This document shows, one piece after another, positions 8,187-18,156 of a DNA stretch of 64,000 bases. Positions within the stretch are counted from its first letter, which is position 1; each line of letters opens with the position of its first letter. The notes under the pieces are model-generated. The model did no database searches, was not told the origin of the DNA, and saw only the letters and a program-made list of their open reading frames with translations. Where the stretch lies: the NCBI RefSeq assembly GCF_900302455.1, contig NZ_ONZG01000004.1:62001-126000 (forward strand), written 5' to 3'. Position numbers and translations under genes: made by a program. The DNA is from Falsiruegeria mediterranea M17. Its GTDB lineage: Bacteria; Pseudomonadota; Alphaproteobacteria; Rhodobacterales; Rhodobacteraceae.

Positions 8187-10476
8187 CGCGAACCCTCCGT
8201 ACCCCGGCCCAGACCTCTTCGGCTGTAGCGGGGGCATCGATGGCCGGATAGGCGTCGCCGCAGGCGGCAACCGCGTTCGACAGCGCCAGCCAGGCAGAGA
8301 TGCCGAGCATGAAGGGCGGTTCCCCCACCGCTTTGGAGCGATAGATCGTATCTTCGCGGTTCTGTTCGTCCCACAGGGCGACGTTGAACACATCGGGTCG
8401 GTCAGAACAGGCCGGGATCTTGTAGGTCGACGGCGCATGAGTGCGCAGACGGCCCTGATCGTCCCAGACCAGTTCCTCGGTCGTCAGCCAGCCTGCGCCT
8501 TGGACATAGCCACCTTCGACCTGACCGATGTCCAGTGCCGGATTCAGCGAGGCACCTGCGTCGTGCAGGATGTCAGTGCGCAGGATGCGGTTCTCTCCGG
8601 TCAGGGTGTCAATCGCCACTTCGGTGATCGACGCGCCATAAGCAAAGTAGAAGAATGGCCGCCCGCGTCCCTTGATCCGGTCCCATTCGATCTTGGGGGT
8701 CTTGTAGAAACCGGTCGCCGACAGGCTGATGCGCCCCTGATAGGCCATCGCCGCAGCCTCTTGGAAGGTATAGCGCGCCTCGCTAACCTCGACATGACCA
8801 TCGCTGAAGGTGACGTCGCTGACTTCGGCCTGATGGCGTTCGGCCAGGAACTCGGCCATCCGATCGCGGATGGTGTCACAGGCAGCTTTGACGGCCATAC
8901 CGTTCAGGTCAGACCCGGAAGAGGCCGCCGTGGCCGAGGTGTTGGGCACCTTGGCCGTGTCGGTTGCGGTGATTTTGACCAGCTCCAGTGGGATGCCGAA
9001 ACGGCTGGCTGCGACCTGTGCCACCTTCTGGAACAGGCCCTGGCCCATTTCGGTGCCGCCGTGGTTCAGGTGAACCGAGCCGTCCTGATAGACATGCACC
9101 AAAGCGCCGGCCTGATTGAGGTGGGTCAGCGTAAAGGAGATCCCGAATTTCACCGGGGCAAAGGCGATGCCCTTTTTCACTATGGGGTTTTGGGCATTCC
9201 ACTTCTCTATCGCCGCTTTGCGGGCGGCATAATCGCTGGTTTCCAACAGCCGCTCGGTCATGCCGTGCAGCTCGAAATCTTCAACCTGCATGCCATATGG
9301 GGTGGAATTGTCCTCCGTCCCCGAGGTGTCGATGTTGGCAGCATAGTAGTTCCGCTTGCGCACCTCGACTGGGTCGAGGCCCAGATCATGGGCGATGTGG
9401 TCCATCACCCGCTCAATCCCGACCATGCCTTGCGGCCCGCCAAAGCCGCGATAGGCGGTGGCGGATTGGGTGTTGGTTTTCAGGCGGTGGCTTTCGATGC
9501 ACGCGTTGGGCAGCAGATAGGCGTTGTCCGAATGCAGCATGGCGCGGTCCGCCACGGGTAGCGAGAGATCCTGCGCCCAGCCACAGCGGGTGTAATGCTT
9601 GAACGAGACACCCTGCACACGGCCATCGTCATCAAAGCCCACGCGATAGCTGATACGGAACTCATGGCGCTTGCCGGTGATCACCATGTCGTCATCGCGG
9701 TCATAACGCATCTTGCAGGCGCGGCCTGTCAGGCGCGCGGCCACGGCACAGGACACGGCCAAAGCGTTGCCCTGGCTTTCCTTGCCGCCAAAACCGCCAC
9801 CCATGCGCCGAGTTTCAACGCGAACGGCGTGCATCGGTACGCCAAGCGCCTCGGCCACTTTGTGCTGGATTTCGGTGGGGTGCTGGGTCGAGCTGTGAAC
9901 CAGCATATCGACACCCTCGTTGGGTACGGCCATGGCGGCTTGTCCTTCGAGGTAGAAATGCTCCTGCCCGCCAATTTCGAACGTGGCTTCGATCTGTCGC
10001 GGCGCGGCATCAATGGCAGCCTCGGCATCGCCCTTTTCGTAGATGCGGGGGCCTTCTTCGAACCGGCTGTCCGCGGCCAGAGCCTCGTCGACCGTTAGCA
10101 AGGGCGTTTCCTCGGCATAGTCGATCTGGCCCAGCCGTGCCGCCTTGCGCGCGGCCAGGTGGCTTTCGGCAATCACCAGAAACACAGGCTGGCCCACGTA
10201 GTTCACGGTTCCATCCGACAACAGCGGTTCGTCGTGGATCGAGGGCGAGACGTCATTGGCAAAGGGCAGATCCTTGGCCACCATCACAGCTACAACGCCG
10301 GGAGCGGATTTGACGGCGTCCAGGTTCATCGCGGTGATGCGACCCTTTGCAATCGGGGACTGACCAAAGGCCAGATGCAGGCTACCAGCTGGCGTCGGGA
10401 TGTCATCCACGTAGCGGGCCGTACCGGTCACATGCAGGCGCGCCGCGTCGTGCGGGAGAGGTTTGGTCACGCTCAT
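8176..10476 (-). CDS. xdhB: Xanthine dehydrogenase, molybdopterin-binding subunit
   Basis: This 766-residue protein is the catalytic subunit that oxidises hypoxanthine and xanthine to urate. Visible signatures are GQEHFYLEGQ, RRMGGGFGGKE and, near the C-terminus, AVGEPPFMLG. The last contains the conserved catalytic Glu of the family. The ATG at 10476 overlaps the xdhA stop by four bases (ATGA); the open frame extending further upstream is antisense-like read-through of xdhA. The length is normal for bacterial XdhB. It should assemble with XdhA into a cytoplasmic heterotetramer. Confidence 0.95.
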   Translation of the reverse strand: MSVTKPLPHDAARLHVTGTARYVDDIPTPAGSLHLAFGQSPIAKGRITAMNLDAVKSAPGVVAVMVAKDLPFANDVSPSIHDEPLLSDGTVNYVGQPVFLVIAESHLAARKAARLGQIDYAEETPLLTVDEALAADSRFEEGPRIYEKGDAEAAIDAAPRQIEATFEIGGQEHFYLEGQAAMAVPNEGVDMLVHSSTQHPTEIQHKVAEALGVPMHAVRVETRRMGGGFGGKESQGNALAVSCAVAARLTGRACKMRYDRDDDMVITGKRHEFRISYRVGFDDDGRVQGVSFKHYTRCGWAQDLSLPVADRAMLHSDNAYLLPNACIESHRLKTNTQSATAYRGFGGPQGMVGIERVMDHIAHDLGLDPVEVRKRNYYAANIDTSGTEDNSTPYGMQVEDFELHGMTERLLETSDYAARKAAIEKWNAQNPIVKKGIAFAPVKFGISFTLTHLNQAGALVHVYQDGSVHLNHGGTEMGQGLFQKVAQVAASRFGIPLELVKITATDTAKVPNTSATAASSGSDLNGMAVKAACDTIRDRMAEFLAERHQAEVSDVTFSDGHVEVSEARYTFQEAAAMAYQGRISLSATGFYKTPKIEWDRIKGRGRPFFYFAYGASITEVAIDTLTGENRILRTDILHDAGASLNPALDIGQVEGGYVQGAGWLTTEELVWDDQGRLRTHAPSTYKIPACSDRPDVFNVALWDEQNREDTIYRSKAVGEPPFMLGISAWLALSNAVAACGDAYPAIDAPATAEEVWAGVRRVRDGI

Positions 10477-11858
10477 GCCGACACCTCCAGCACATTGGTG
10501 GTCTGACCCTGGCTTTCGGCAAAGTAACGCTCCAGCAAGGTGCGGGCTGTCTCGAGCCGGTATTCGGCCGAGGCGCGCATGTCCGTGAGTGGTGTGAAGT
10601 CTGCGTCGAATTTGGTTTTGGCTGTTGCGATGGTCGTGGCCGTCCAGGGGTGACCGATCAAAGCCGCTTCGACCGTGGTTGCGCGTTTCGGGATGCCGGC
10701 CATGCCGCCAAATGCGATGCGGGCATCGGCAACGACCCCATCTGCAACCGTGATGTTGAAGCACCCACAGACAGCCGAAATGTCCTGATCGAACCGTTTG
10801 CTCAGCTTGTAGCATTTCAGCGTGTCGGGCTGTCGGGGGAAGCTCACCGCGTCGACAAACTCACCCGGCTGACGGTCCTGCTTGCCATAGTCGATGAAGA
10901 AATCCTCGAGCAGCAGATCGCGGCGCGTGTCGCCCTTGCGCAGGTGCAAGGTCGCACCAAGGGCGATCAGTGCGGGCGGGTTGTCCCCGATGGGCGAACC
11001 ATTGGCGATGTTGCCGCCGATGGTGGCGGCGTGGCGCACCTGAACGGATGCGTAGCGACGGACCATTTCCGCATAGGAGGGATGCAGGTCGCTCAAGGTG
11101 TCGCCGACGGTGTTCATGTCGACCATGGCACCAAAGCGGACCTGGGTGTCCGTGACTTCAACAGTCTTCAGATCATCGCAGCGGTTCAGGAAAATGACCG
11201 AGGCCAGATCGCGCAGCTGTTTGGTGACCCAAAGGCCCACGTCCGTTGCACCGGCGATAATGGTGGCATCGGGATTGGATGCATAGACCTCTGCCAGTTC
11301 ATCCGAGGATGTAGGCGCGTGGGCCGGGCCATCAGTGGCCACCTCAGAGGCTTCAAGCAGAACAAACGCGCGGTCATTGTTCACCCAAGTGGGGACTGGT
11401 TTGTCTTTGCAGGCTTCAGCCGCACGGATGATCGGGGCGTATCCGGTGCAGCGGCATAGGTTGCCAGCGAGTTGCGTGTCGTGATCGGTGGCGCCGTTGG
11501 CATGAGAAGCTGTCATCGACATTATGAAACCGGGCGTGCAGAACCCGCATTGCGAGCCGTGATGCTCGATCATGGCGTCCTGAACTGGGTGCAATGTGCC
11601 GTCAGCCTCGCCAACACCTTCGACTGTGCGGATCGCTTTGCCGTGCAGTTGCGGCAGAAACAGGATGCAAGAGTTCAGCGCCTTTGCGCCCTCTGCGTCA
11701 CTGACCATGACTGTGCAAGCGCCGCAGTCGCCCTCGTTGCAGCCCTCTTTGGTGCCGCGCAGATGTCGTTCCTCGCGCAGCCAATCCAGCAGCGTGGCCG
11801 TGGGCGACACGCCCTCCAGCTCCACAGTCTCTCCGTTCAGAAGAAACGTGATGTCCAT
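10473..11858 (-). CDS. xdhA: Xanthine dehydrogenase, iron-sulfur/FAD subunit
   Basis: This 461-residue protein has the standard order of domains. A plant-type [2Fe-2S] domain has Cys40, Cys45, Cys48 and Cys64. The helical second [2Fe-2S] domain follows (Cys104, Cys107, Cys135, Cys137). From about residue 180 there is an FAD-binding domain (IIAGATDVGLW, TIGGNIANGSPIGD). It passes electrons from the molybdenum centre in XdhB to NAD via FAD. It is the first gene of the seven-gene minus-strand cluster, so its promoter should be in the 346-bp gap upstream, shared with dnaE on the other strand. Confidence 0.95.
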   Translation of the reverse strand: MDITFLLNGETVELEGVSPTATLLDWLREERHLRGTKEGCNEGDCGACTVMVSDAEGAKALNSCILFLPQLHGKAIRTVEGVGEADGTLHPVQDAMIEHHGSQCGFCTPGFIMSMTASHANGATDHDTQLAGNLCRCTGYAPIIRAAEACKDKPVPTWVNNDRAFVLLEASEVATDGPAHAPTSSDELAEVYASNPDATIIAGATDVGLWVTKQLRDLASVIFLNRCDDLKTVEVTDTQVRFGAMVDMNTVGDTLSDLHPSYAEMVRRYASVQVRHAATIGGNIANGSPIGDNPPALIALGATLHLRKGDTRRDLLLEDFFIDYGKQDRQPGEFVDAVSFPRQPDTLKCYKLSKRFDQDISAVCGCFNITVADGVVADARIAFGGMAGIPKRATTVEAALIGHPWTATTIATAKTKFDADFTPLTDMRASAEYRLETARTLLERYFAESQGQTTNVLEVSA

Positions 11859-12204
11859 ATTCGAAAACCCGTCGCGTTACCCCGTTGTGCCTGTCAGTGC
11901 GCCCCTTCGATGCGACGTAAAAAGAGCGCAGGCATATAATTGCGTCCCAGATTAGAAAGGGGGCGCAAGTTCTGGCAAGAAAAAGTCATTCTGCGATGCA
12001 ACATTTTGCATCAATTTGCGAGGTGTTCAGGGGGGGGTTTTGCGCTTAAGGTGCTGAAAACGCACTGTCTTGCCTGTTTTTCGGCAGGTGCGAGGGTTGA
12101 AACACCTTCAAGAATCCCCGAAAAGTAATGCCTATTATTTCGACATTCCGAAGAGCGGTCGCTTGCGTCTTTCCCCCCTTCGCGGGCTGCGCTAGCTTGG
12201 GCGG
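11859..12204. promoter_or_regulatory. Divergent intergenic region between xdhA and dnaE, with a palindrome
   Basis: This 346-bp gap must hold promoters for both the xdh operon and dnaE. The clearest element is a perfect inverted repeat GATGCAA-CATT-TTGCATC at 11995-12012, about 137 bases upstream of xdhA, which has the size of a repressor operator. A GC-skewed tract with eight G in a row follows at about 12030. No convincing -35/-10 pair was identified. The small open frame at 12046-12243 on the minus strand was not accepted as a gene. Confidence 0.4.
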
Positions 12205-15200
12205 ATGAGCAGCGATCCCCGATTCATTCACCTCCGCGTCCACACCGAATACTCTCTTCTCGAGGGGGCCATGCGACTGAAAAAGTTGCCCGGGCTTTGT
12301 GTCCAGATGGACATGCCGGCGGTGGCCGTGACCGACACCAACAACCTGTTTTCCGCGCTTGAATTTTCGGTCGGTGCAGCAGGCGCGGGTGTCCAGCCCA
12401 TTATCGGCTGTCAGGTCGATCTGGCCTATCTGACGCCGCAGCCAGGGGAGAAGCCAAAGGACCCGGCGGGCGTGGTGCTGTTGGCCCAGACCGAGCGCGG
12501 GTATGAGAACCTGATGAAGCTGAACTCATGTCTGTACATAGACAAGGGGGGGCAGTTGCCACAAGTCACGCTGGACGAGCTTGAGGCGTATTCTGATGGC
12601 TTGATTTGCCTGTCGGGCGGTCCCGAGGGGCCGATTGGGCGACTCTTGCAGGCGGGCCAGCGACCCGCGGCCGAGGAACTGATGGACCGGTTGGCCGCAA
12701 TCTATCCAGATAGGCTCTATGTCGAGTTGCAGCGCCATCCCGGCGAGGATGGTCAACCAGAGTCCGAGCGCCTGACCGAACGCGCTCATGTGGAAATGGC
12801 CTATTCCAAGAACCTGCCGCTTGTGGCCACCAACGACGCCTATTTCCCAACCACCAAGATGTACGAAGCGCATGACGCGTTGATCTGTATTTCCGAGGGG
12901 GCCTATGTCGACCAGCAAGAAGGGCGGCGGCGTCTGACAGCGCAGCACTACTTCAAGTCGCAACAAGAGATGGTGACGTTGTTTGCCGATCTGCCCGAGG
13001 CGATTGAGAACACGGTTGAGATCGCCAAGCGCTGCGCCTTTATGGCCTATCGCCGTGATCCGATCCTGCCCAAATTCGCCGACGACGAGGTTGCCGAACT
13101 GCGCCGTATCGCCAACGACGGTCTGCAAAAACGTCTGGCAGTGATCCCGCATGCTGTGAGCGTCGAGGAGTACCAGGAACGGCTGGATTTTGAGCTGGGC
13201 ATCATCGAGGGAATGGGGTTCCCGGGCTACTTCCTGATCGTGGCAGACTTTATCCAATGGTCCAAGGATCATGATATCCCGGTTGGGCCGGGGCGGGGCT
13301 CGGGTGCGGGTTCGCTGGTGGCCTATGCGCTGACCATCACCGACCTTGATCCGTTGCGTTATTCATTGCTGTTTGAACGGTTCCTCAACCCGGAACGGGT
13401 TTCGATGCCCGACTTCGACATCGACTTTTGCATGGATCGCCGCGAAGAGGTGATCCGCTACGTGCAAGAGAAATATGGTCGCGACAAGGTGGGCCAGATC
13501 ATCACCTTTGGTGCGCTTCTGTCCAAGGCTGCCGTGCGTGACGTGGGCCGGGTGTTGCAGATGCCCTATGGCCAGGTCGACCGCCTGTCCAAGATGATCC
13601 CGGTTGAGGGCGTGAAACCCGTCAGCATCGAAAAGGCCCTGCAGGATGAGCCGCGACTGGCCGAAGAGGCCCGCAACGAAGAGGTCGTGGACCGGCTGCT
13701 GACCTATGGCCAGCAGGTCGAGGGGTTGCTCAGGAACGCCTCGACCCACGCCGCCGGTGTGGTGATTGGCGACCGGCCACTGGATGCGCTGGTGCCGCTC
13801 TATCAGGATCCGCGCTCGGATATGCCTGCGACCCAGTTCAACATGAAATGGGTGGAACAGGCCGGGTTGGTCAAGTTCGACTTTCTGGGTCTGAAAACGC
13901 TGACAGTCATTCAGAACGCCATGGACCTGATCTTTAAATCCGGTCGCGATCTGCATGTCGCTGCCGATGGCACGCAGCTTTATGAACCCGCCGAGGGCGC
14001 GGCGAACGAGATCAACGCCATCCCGCTTGATGACGAGCCGACCTATAAGCTTTATTCGGCTGCCAAGACGGTGGCGGTGTTTCAGGTGGAATCCACCGGC
14101 ATGATGGATGCGCTCAAGCGCATGAAACCGACCTGTATCGAGGACATTGTTGCCCTTGTGGCGCTGTATCGTCCGGGTCCGATGGAGAACATCCCGACCT
14201 ATTGCGAGGTCAAGAACGGGCTCAAGGAAATTGAATCTGTTCACCCGCTGATCGACCACATCCTGGCCGAAACACAGGGCATCATCGTTTACCAGGAACA
14301 GGTGATGCAGATCGCGCAGGTCATGGCAGGTTACTCGCTTGGCGGTGCTGACCTGCTGCGCCGTGCGATGGGTAAAAAGATCAAAGAGGCGATGGACGCC
14401 GAACGCCCCAAGTTCGAAAAGGGCGCGGGCGAAAACGGGGTCGACAAGAAAAAGGCATCCGAGGTTTTCGACCTTTTGGAAAAATTCGCCAACTACGGGT
14501 TCAACAAATCCCACGCGGCGGCCTATGCGGTGGTGTCTTATCAGACGGGTTGGCTAAAGGCGAACCACCCGGTCGAGTTCATGGGCGGCGTCATGAACTG
14601 CGACATCCATCTGACCGACAAGCTTGCGATCTATTTCGAAGAGGTCCGCAAGGGGTTGAAGCTGCCTTATGTGCCGCCTTGCGTGAACCGCTCGCTGGCC
14701 ACCTTTGACGTGGTGAACGGCGAATTGGTCTATGCGCTGGGCGCGCTTAAAAACGTGGGCGTCGAAGCGATGAACCTGGTGGTGCAAGGGAGAGGTGACA
14801 AACCGTTTGTGAACCTGTTCGATTTTGCCCGTCGGGTGGATTTGAAGCGGGTTGGCAAGCGCCCGCTGGAGATGATGGCGCGCGCGGGCGCGTTCGATCA
14901 GCTCGATCCCAACCGCCGCCGCGTGTTCGAAAGCCTCGAGCCGTTGGTGAATTATTCGGCGGCCATTCAGGAGCAGAAGAACTCGAACCAAGTCTCGCTG
15001 TTTGGTGAAGCGGGCGATGACCTGCCCGAACCGCGCCTGTCAAACTCGCCCGATTGGCTGGCGGCTGAACGCCTGAGCGAAGAGTTCAAAGCCATCGGCT
15101 TTTACCTGTCCGGTCACCCGCTGGATGATTACATGCCCGCGCTCAAACGCAAGGGCGTTCTGACGCTGGACGAGGTGATGGAAAAGGCTCGCTCCAGCCC

Positions 15201-15708
15201 GCTGATTGCCAAGATTGCGGGCGTCGTGGCCGGGCGGCAAGAGCGGAAATCGGCGCGCGGCAACCGCTTTGCCTTTGCCCAGCTTTCAGACCCGACAGGG
15301 GCCTATGAGGTGACGCTGTTTTCGGAAGCCTTGGAAAAGTGTCGCGAGCACCTGGAAACGGGCGCCCATGTGGTGGTCCAGGCCGAGGCGACGATGGAAG
15401 CCGATCAGCTGAAGTTGTTGGGCCGTTCGGTTGGGCCGATCGATGCGGCGATTTCTTCGTCGACAGGAACCAGTGGGCTCAAGGTGTTTTTGGAAGCACC
15501 CGAGGCGGTGCCCACGGTGGCCAAGGTGTTGGCCGATGCAGCCGAAGCCGCCAAGGGGGCCTCACGCGGGCCGATCCAGGTGTGTTTGATTGCTGCTGGT
15601 TTGCCGGGGGATGTAGAGATGGATCTGGGTCGTGATTTCCCGATCAGCCCACAGATCAAGGGCGCGCTCAAGTCACTGGATGGTGTGATGGCCGTCGAGG
15701 AGCTCTAA
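12205..15708 (+). CDS. dnaE: DNA polymerase III alpha subunit (replicative polymerase)
   Basis: This 1167-residue protein is of normal length for DnaE. It begins with a PHP domain (HLRVHTEYSLLEGAM) and continues with the C-family polymerase core. The core carries the catalytic motif PDFDIDF (Asp403 and Asp405 as metal ligands) and conserved GPGRGSGAGSLV and YGFNKSHAAAYA blocks. An OB-fold near residue 1010 onward (IAGVVAGRQERKSARG) and a C-terminal tau-binding region complete it. It is the polymerising subunit of the chromosomal replicase. It is a single-gene transcript followed by a strong hairpin. Confidence 0.97.
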   Translation: MSSDPRFIHLRVHTEYSLLEGAMRLKKLPGLCVQMDMPAVAVTDTNNLFSALEFSVGAAGAGVQPIIGCQVDLAYLTPQPGEKPKDPAGVVLLAQTERGYENLMKLNSCLYIDKGGQLPQVTLDELEAYSDGLICLSGGPEGPIGRLLQAGQRPAAEELMDRLAAIYPDRLYVELQRHPGEDGQPESERLTERAHVEMAYSKNLPLVATNDAYFPTTKMYEAHDALICISEGAYVDQQEGRRRLTAQHYFKSQQEMVTLFADLPEAIENTVEIAKRCAFMAYRRDPILPKFADDEVAELRRIANDGLQKRLAVIPHAVSVEEYQERLDFELGIIEGMGFPGYFLIVADFIQWSKDHDIPVGPGRGSGAGSLVAYALTITDLDPLRYSLLFERFLNPERVSMPDFDIDFCMDRREEVIRYVQEKYGRDKVGQIITFGALLSKAAVRDVGRVLQMPYGQVDRLSKMIPVEGVKPVSIEKALQDEPRLAEEARNEEVVDRLLTYGQQVEGLLRNASTHAAGVVIGDRPLDALVPLYQDPRSDMPATQFNMKWVEQAGLVKFDFLGLKTLTVIQNAMDLIFKSGRDLHVAADGTQLYEPAEGAANEINAIPLDDEPTYKLYSAAKTVAVFQVESTGMMDALKRMKPTCIEDIVALVALYRPGPMENIPTYCEVKNGLKEIESVHPLIDHILAETQGIIVYQEQVMQIAQVMAGYSLGGADLLRRAMGKKIKEAMDAERPKFEKGAGENGVDKKKASEVFDLLEKFANYGFNKSHAAAYAVVSYQTGWLKANHPVEFMGGVMNCDIHLTDKLAIYFEEVRKGLKLPYVPPCVNRSLATFDVVNGELVYALGALKNVGVEAMNLVVQGRGDKPFVNLFDFARRVDLKRVGKRPLEMMARAGAFDQLDPNRRRVFESLEPLVNYSAAIQEQKNSNQVSLFGEAGDDLPEPRLSNSPDWLAAERLSEEFKAIGFYLSGHPLDDYMPALKRKGVLTLDEVMEKARSSPLIAKIAGVVAGRQERKSARGNRFAFAQLSDPTGAYEVTLFSEALEKCREHLETGAHVVVQAEATMEADQLKLLGRSVGPIDAAISSSTGTSGLKVFLEAPEAVPTVAKVLADAAEAAKGASRGPIQVCLIAAGLPGDVEMDLGRDFPISPQIKGALKSLDGVMAVEEL

Positions 15709-15714
15709 GTACAT

Positions 15715-15741
15715 GCGCCGCCCTTGGGGCGGCGCTTACAT
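15715..15741 (+). terminator. Terminator after dnaE
   Basis: A perfect 9-bp GC-rich stem GCGCCGCCC/GGGCGGCGC with a 3-base loop starts seven bases after the dnaE stop. It is followed by TTACATTTTCTT, an imperfect but adequate T-rich tail. The convergent DUF3604 gene ends at 15754. Confidence 0.75.
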
Positions 15742-15753
15742 TTTCTTGAACCC

Positions 15754-17703
15754 TTACCCTTCGGCGGGTGTGTACCAGATGGGCGAGGAGTAGGCGCGTT
15801 CCTGATGGATCAACTGCGCCTCTTCCGGCAGTTCGATGCCAAAGCGGATCTTGTCGTAGACCACCCAACGCGGTGTCGGGATTTCAAGTACGCGTACATA
15901 ATAGAACGCACGCTCACCCGCGTCGAATTCGGGATCGGTCCAGACTGTCGCCAGCTCAGCTGCACCAATTGTGTTGGTCCAGCTTGCGGTTTCAAGGTCA
16001 ACAGTATTGCCAACCTCGGGCAGTTTGCCGTCGCCGTCGATCTCGCGGTCATCGGACCAGGCAACATCAAAGACCTTTTCGTGCAGCTCTCCCTCCGCAT
16101 CCATCCAACCTTTGACCACTTGAACGCGGTCCAGATTGGCCCCGATCGGATCGCGCAGGGCAAAGATCAGGAAGCTGGGCGCTGCATCACTGTCACGCGG
16201 GCGCATGTCGCCGCCCATGGGCACACCCTTGTTATATCCGATCAGCGCAGGCGAGCGTGATTTCAGATCATCGCCAGTGAACTCCCACCCACCAAAGAAC
16301 CGCAACCCGATGCGGGGACCTGTTGTGGCATAGGTCTCGCGTCGTTTGAAAGCGTCAAAGATGGCGCTGCGGGTGTTTTCCTCGGCCCAGACAGCTGTGT
16401 AACCCGATGCGACCAATTGATACCCTTCGATCCGGCCCAGATCGCTGGCGATGAAGGGGTGTTCGATCCGTGTGGGCGAGGGTTCAACGCTGGTGGATTT
16501 GCCAAAGAAGTTGTCTTCTTCCGCTGTCGCCAGCGACGTGTGGCTGTCCGTTGCGCCGCCAAGGCCGAACTTGTAGGGGTTAGTGCCCAGTTTCGCTTCT
16601 AGCGCCAAACCCTGTTTTAGCGCCTCGCGGGCATACTCGCCTTTGAGCATTTCGTCTGTCTTGATCTCGGTCAGATCAAGGTTGCCGACATCCCAGTTCT
16701 CATAGTCGGCAAATTCATCATCCGGGCTTAGGAAAGGATGCGCTTCTCCGTCGCCTTTGATCTGGGTGATCTCATAATGCGGTTCCCACTTGGCGCGCTG
16801 TTTGACGTAATCCTCGTCCACCACGCCGCCGTGATAGGTGTCTTTGGTCGGGAACATCCAGCCATTCGACAGGTTGCCGTTGTGCGCAAACGCGACCGCG
16901 CGACCGCCAGTCTTCTCCTGATACATCTCCAGCCACTCATAGAGATAGTTGGGGTCGGTGTCGCCGTAAGGGGCTTGCGTTACTGGCGGGACGACCTGTT
17001 TTGCGCGGGTTGGGCCATCGCGTAGCATCACATTGCGGTGCAGGTTGAAACCTTTGGGCACTGAGGTCCACTCGAACCCGATAAAGGCAGTGAATTCGCC
17101 AGGTTCGTTGGCGTCCTCAGCCGCTTGCACGATCTTTTCCCAGACAAAGGCAAAGGCGTCCGCGCCGGGGCTGTAGGATTCCAACAGCATTTCAGGCAAG
17201 GTGCCTTGCGAGAAGTTTGTGATCAGGTCAAAGGCGGATTTGCCTGCGGCCTCTCCGCCCTTGGTGTAACCTTCGTACCATTCGCGACCCTTGGGGTCGG
17301 CCAGCACGCCGGGTTTTCCTGCTTGCAGGTCGGGCGCAAAGCCCATCAGGTCAGTGTGATCGGTCAGAACCATCCAATCCAGCGGACGACTGAGTTTCAC
17401 AGGCAGGCCAGTCGAAGATGTGACTTGCTGGCCCTTGGCAAAGGCCCAGGCATCGTCGGGGCCCAGAATGTTACCGAATGCACCGGCGTCCAACGACAGG
17501 CTGGTGTGAAGATGCGTTTCGCCCCACAAGGGCTGAATCGGTATGGATCGGTTAGCGTAGGGCGAAAAGGCCTCTGGCGGGAAGGCGCTGGCGGCGGCTT
17601 CTTCGGTGGTCTTGATCTGGGCCTGTCCCGCGCCAGGCAACATCAGTGCAGCGGTCATCGCAACAGAGGACAGGAACGCGGTGGAACGTCTTTGGGTCTT
17701 CAT
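15754..17703 (-). CDS. Secreted DUF3604-family protein (PHP-like metal-binding fold)
   Basis: This 649-residue protein has a clear signal peptide ([18 protein letters not shown], residues about 11-29) and is therefore periplasmic or exported. The body has the DUF3604 layout. Its PHP-phosphoesterase-like metal motifs are [10 protein letters not shown] (His-x-His), [10 protein letters not shown] and [10 protein letters not shown], and the family blocks FIGFEWTS and [13 protein letters not shown] are present. The family is widespread in marine bacteria; its substrate is not established. The pattern of His and Asp residues supports hydrolysis with bound metals (inference). The gene stands alone, with about 150 bp between its start and slyX. 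Confidence 0.85.
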   Translation of the reverse strand: MKTQRRSTAFLSSVAMTAALMLPGAGQAQIKTTEEAAASAFPPEAFSPYANRSIPIQPLWGETHLHTSLSLDAGAFGNILGPDDAWAFAKGQQVTSSTGLPVKLSRPLDWMVLTDHTDLMGFAPDLQAGKPGVLADPKGREWYEGYTKGGEAAGKSAFDLITNFSQGTLPEMLLESYSPGADAFAFVWEKIVQAAEDANEPGEFTAFIGFEWTSVPKGFNLHRNVMLRDGPTRAKQVVPPVTQAPYGDTDPNYLYEWLEMYQEKTGGRAVAFAHNGNLSNGWMFPTKDTYHGGVVDEDYVKQRAKWEPHYEITQIKGDGEAHPFLSPDDEFADYENWDVGNLDLTEIKTDEMLKGEYAREALKQGLALEAKLGTNPYKFGLGGATDSHTSLATAEEDNFFGKSTSVEPSPTRIEHPFIASDLGRIEGYQLVASGYTAVWAEENTRSAIFDAFKRRETYATTGPRIGLRFFGGWEFTGDDLKSRSPALIGYNKGVPMGGDMRPRDSDAAPSFLIFALRDPIGANLDRVQVVKGWMDAEGELHEKVFDVAWSDDREIDGDGKLPEVGNTVDLETASWTNTIGAAELATVWTDPEFDAGERAFYYVRVLEIPTPRWVVYDKIRFGIELPEEAQLIHQERAYSSPIWYTPAEG

Positions 17704-17857
17704 ACTGATCTCCCTGAACAGATTTTGGGGACCGTACGCTATTGGCAGCGGCAGGCCGTCTCGTTTGGGTATTCAAGTATTCAATTGGCAGTATGGATCG
17801 AGTATCTGTTTTGAAACAGATACTTGTCAACAGTCAGCTTTGACGTGATCAGGGTGA

Positions 17858-18052
17858 TCAGTAATGTGGCGGACGTTCGTCGCCCAGAACGATGCCACCG
17901 GCGCCGGCTTGTTCGCGCTCGGCCTCACGCTCCATCAACATCTGCACGCGCCGGGTCAGAAGGGCGATCTCGGTCTCTTGTCGGGCCACCACGTCGCTCA
18001 TCTCTTCGACCGTGCGGGTCAGGTGGGCGATCTGTTCCTCGAGGTTCTGCAT
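17858..18052 (-). CDS. slyX: SlyX-family protein
   Basis: This 64-residue protein is a single amphipathic coiled coil (EEQIAHLTRTVEEMSDVVARQ) with a short loop and the C-terminal PPHY tetrapeptide that is typical of SlyX. The molecular function of SlyX is unknown; early reports tied it to a host-lysis-suppressor phenotype in E. coli. It is divergent from the crotonase gene. It is too short for strong statistics, but the terminal motif is convincing. Confidence 0.8.
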   Translation of the reverse strand: MQNLEEQIAHLTRTVEEMSDVVARQETEIALLTRRVQMLMEREAEREQAGAGGIVLGDERPPHY

Positions 18053-18156
18053 GGGGCATGGGTCCTTTGGCGTTCTGCCCTGTCATACAGGCGCAACGTC
18101 ACGCTTGCTAGCCCGATATCATGGGGTCGAGGCTGCGATCAGAGGGAGAAATCGCT

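Noticed and set aside
12046-12243. A 65-residue minus-strand frame in the xdhA-dnaE gap
   Set aside because: It overlaps the dnaE start region on the other strand and has no recognisable sequence or good ribosome site.
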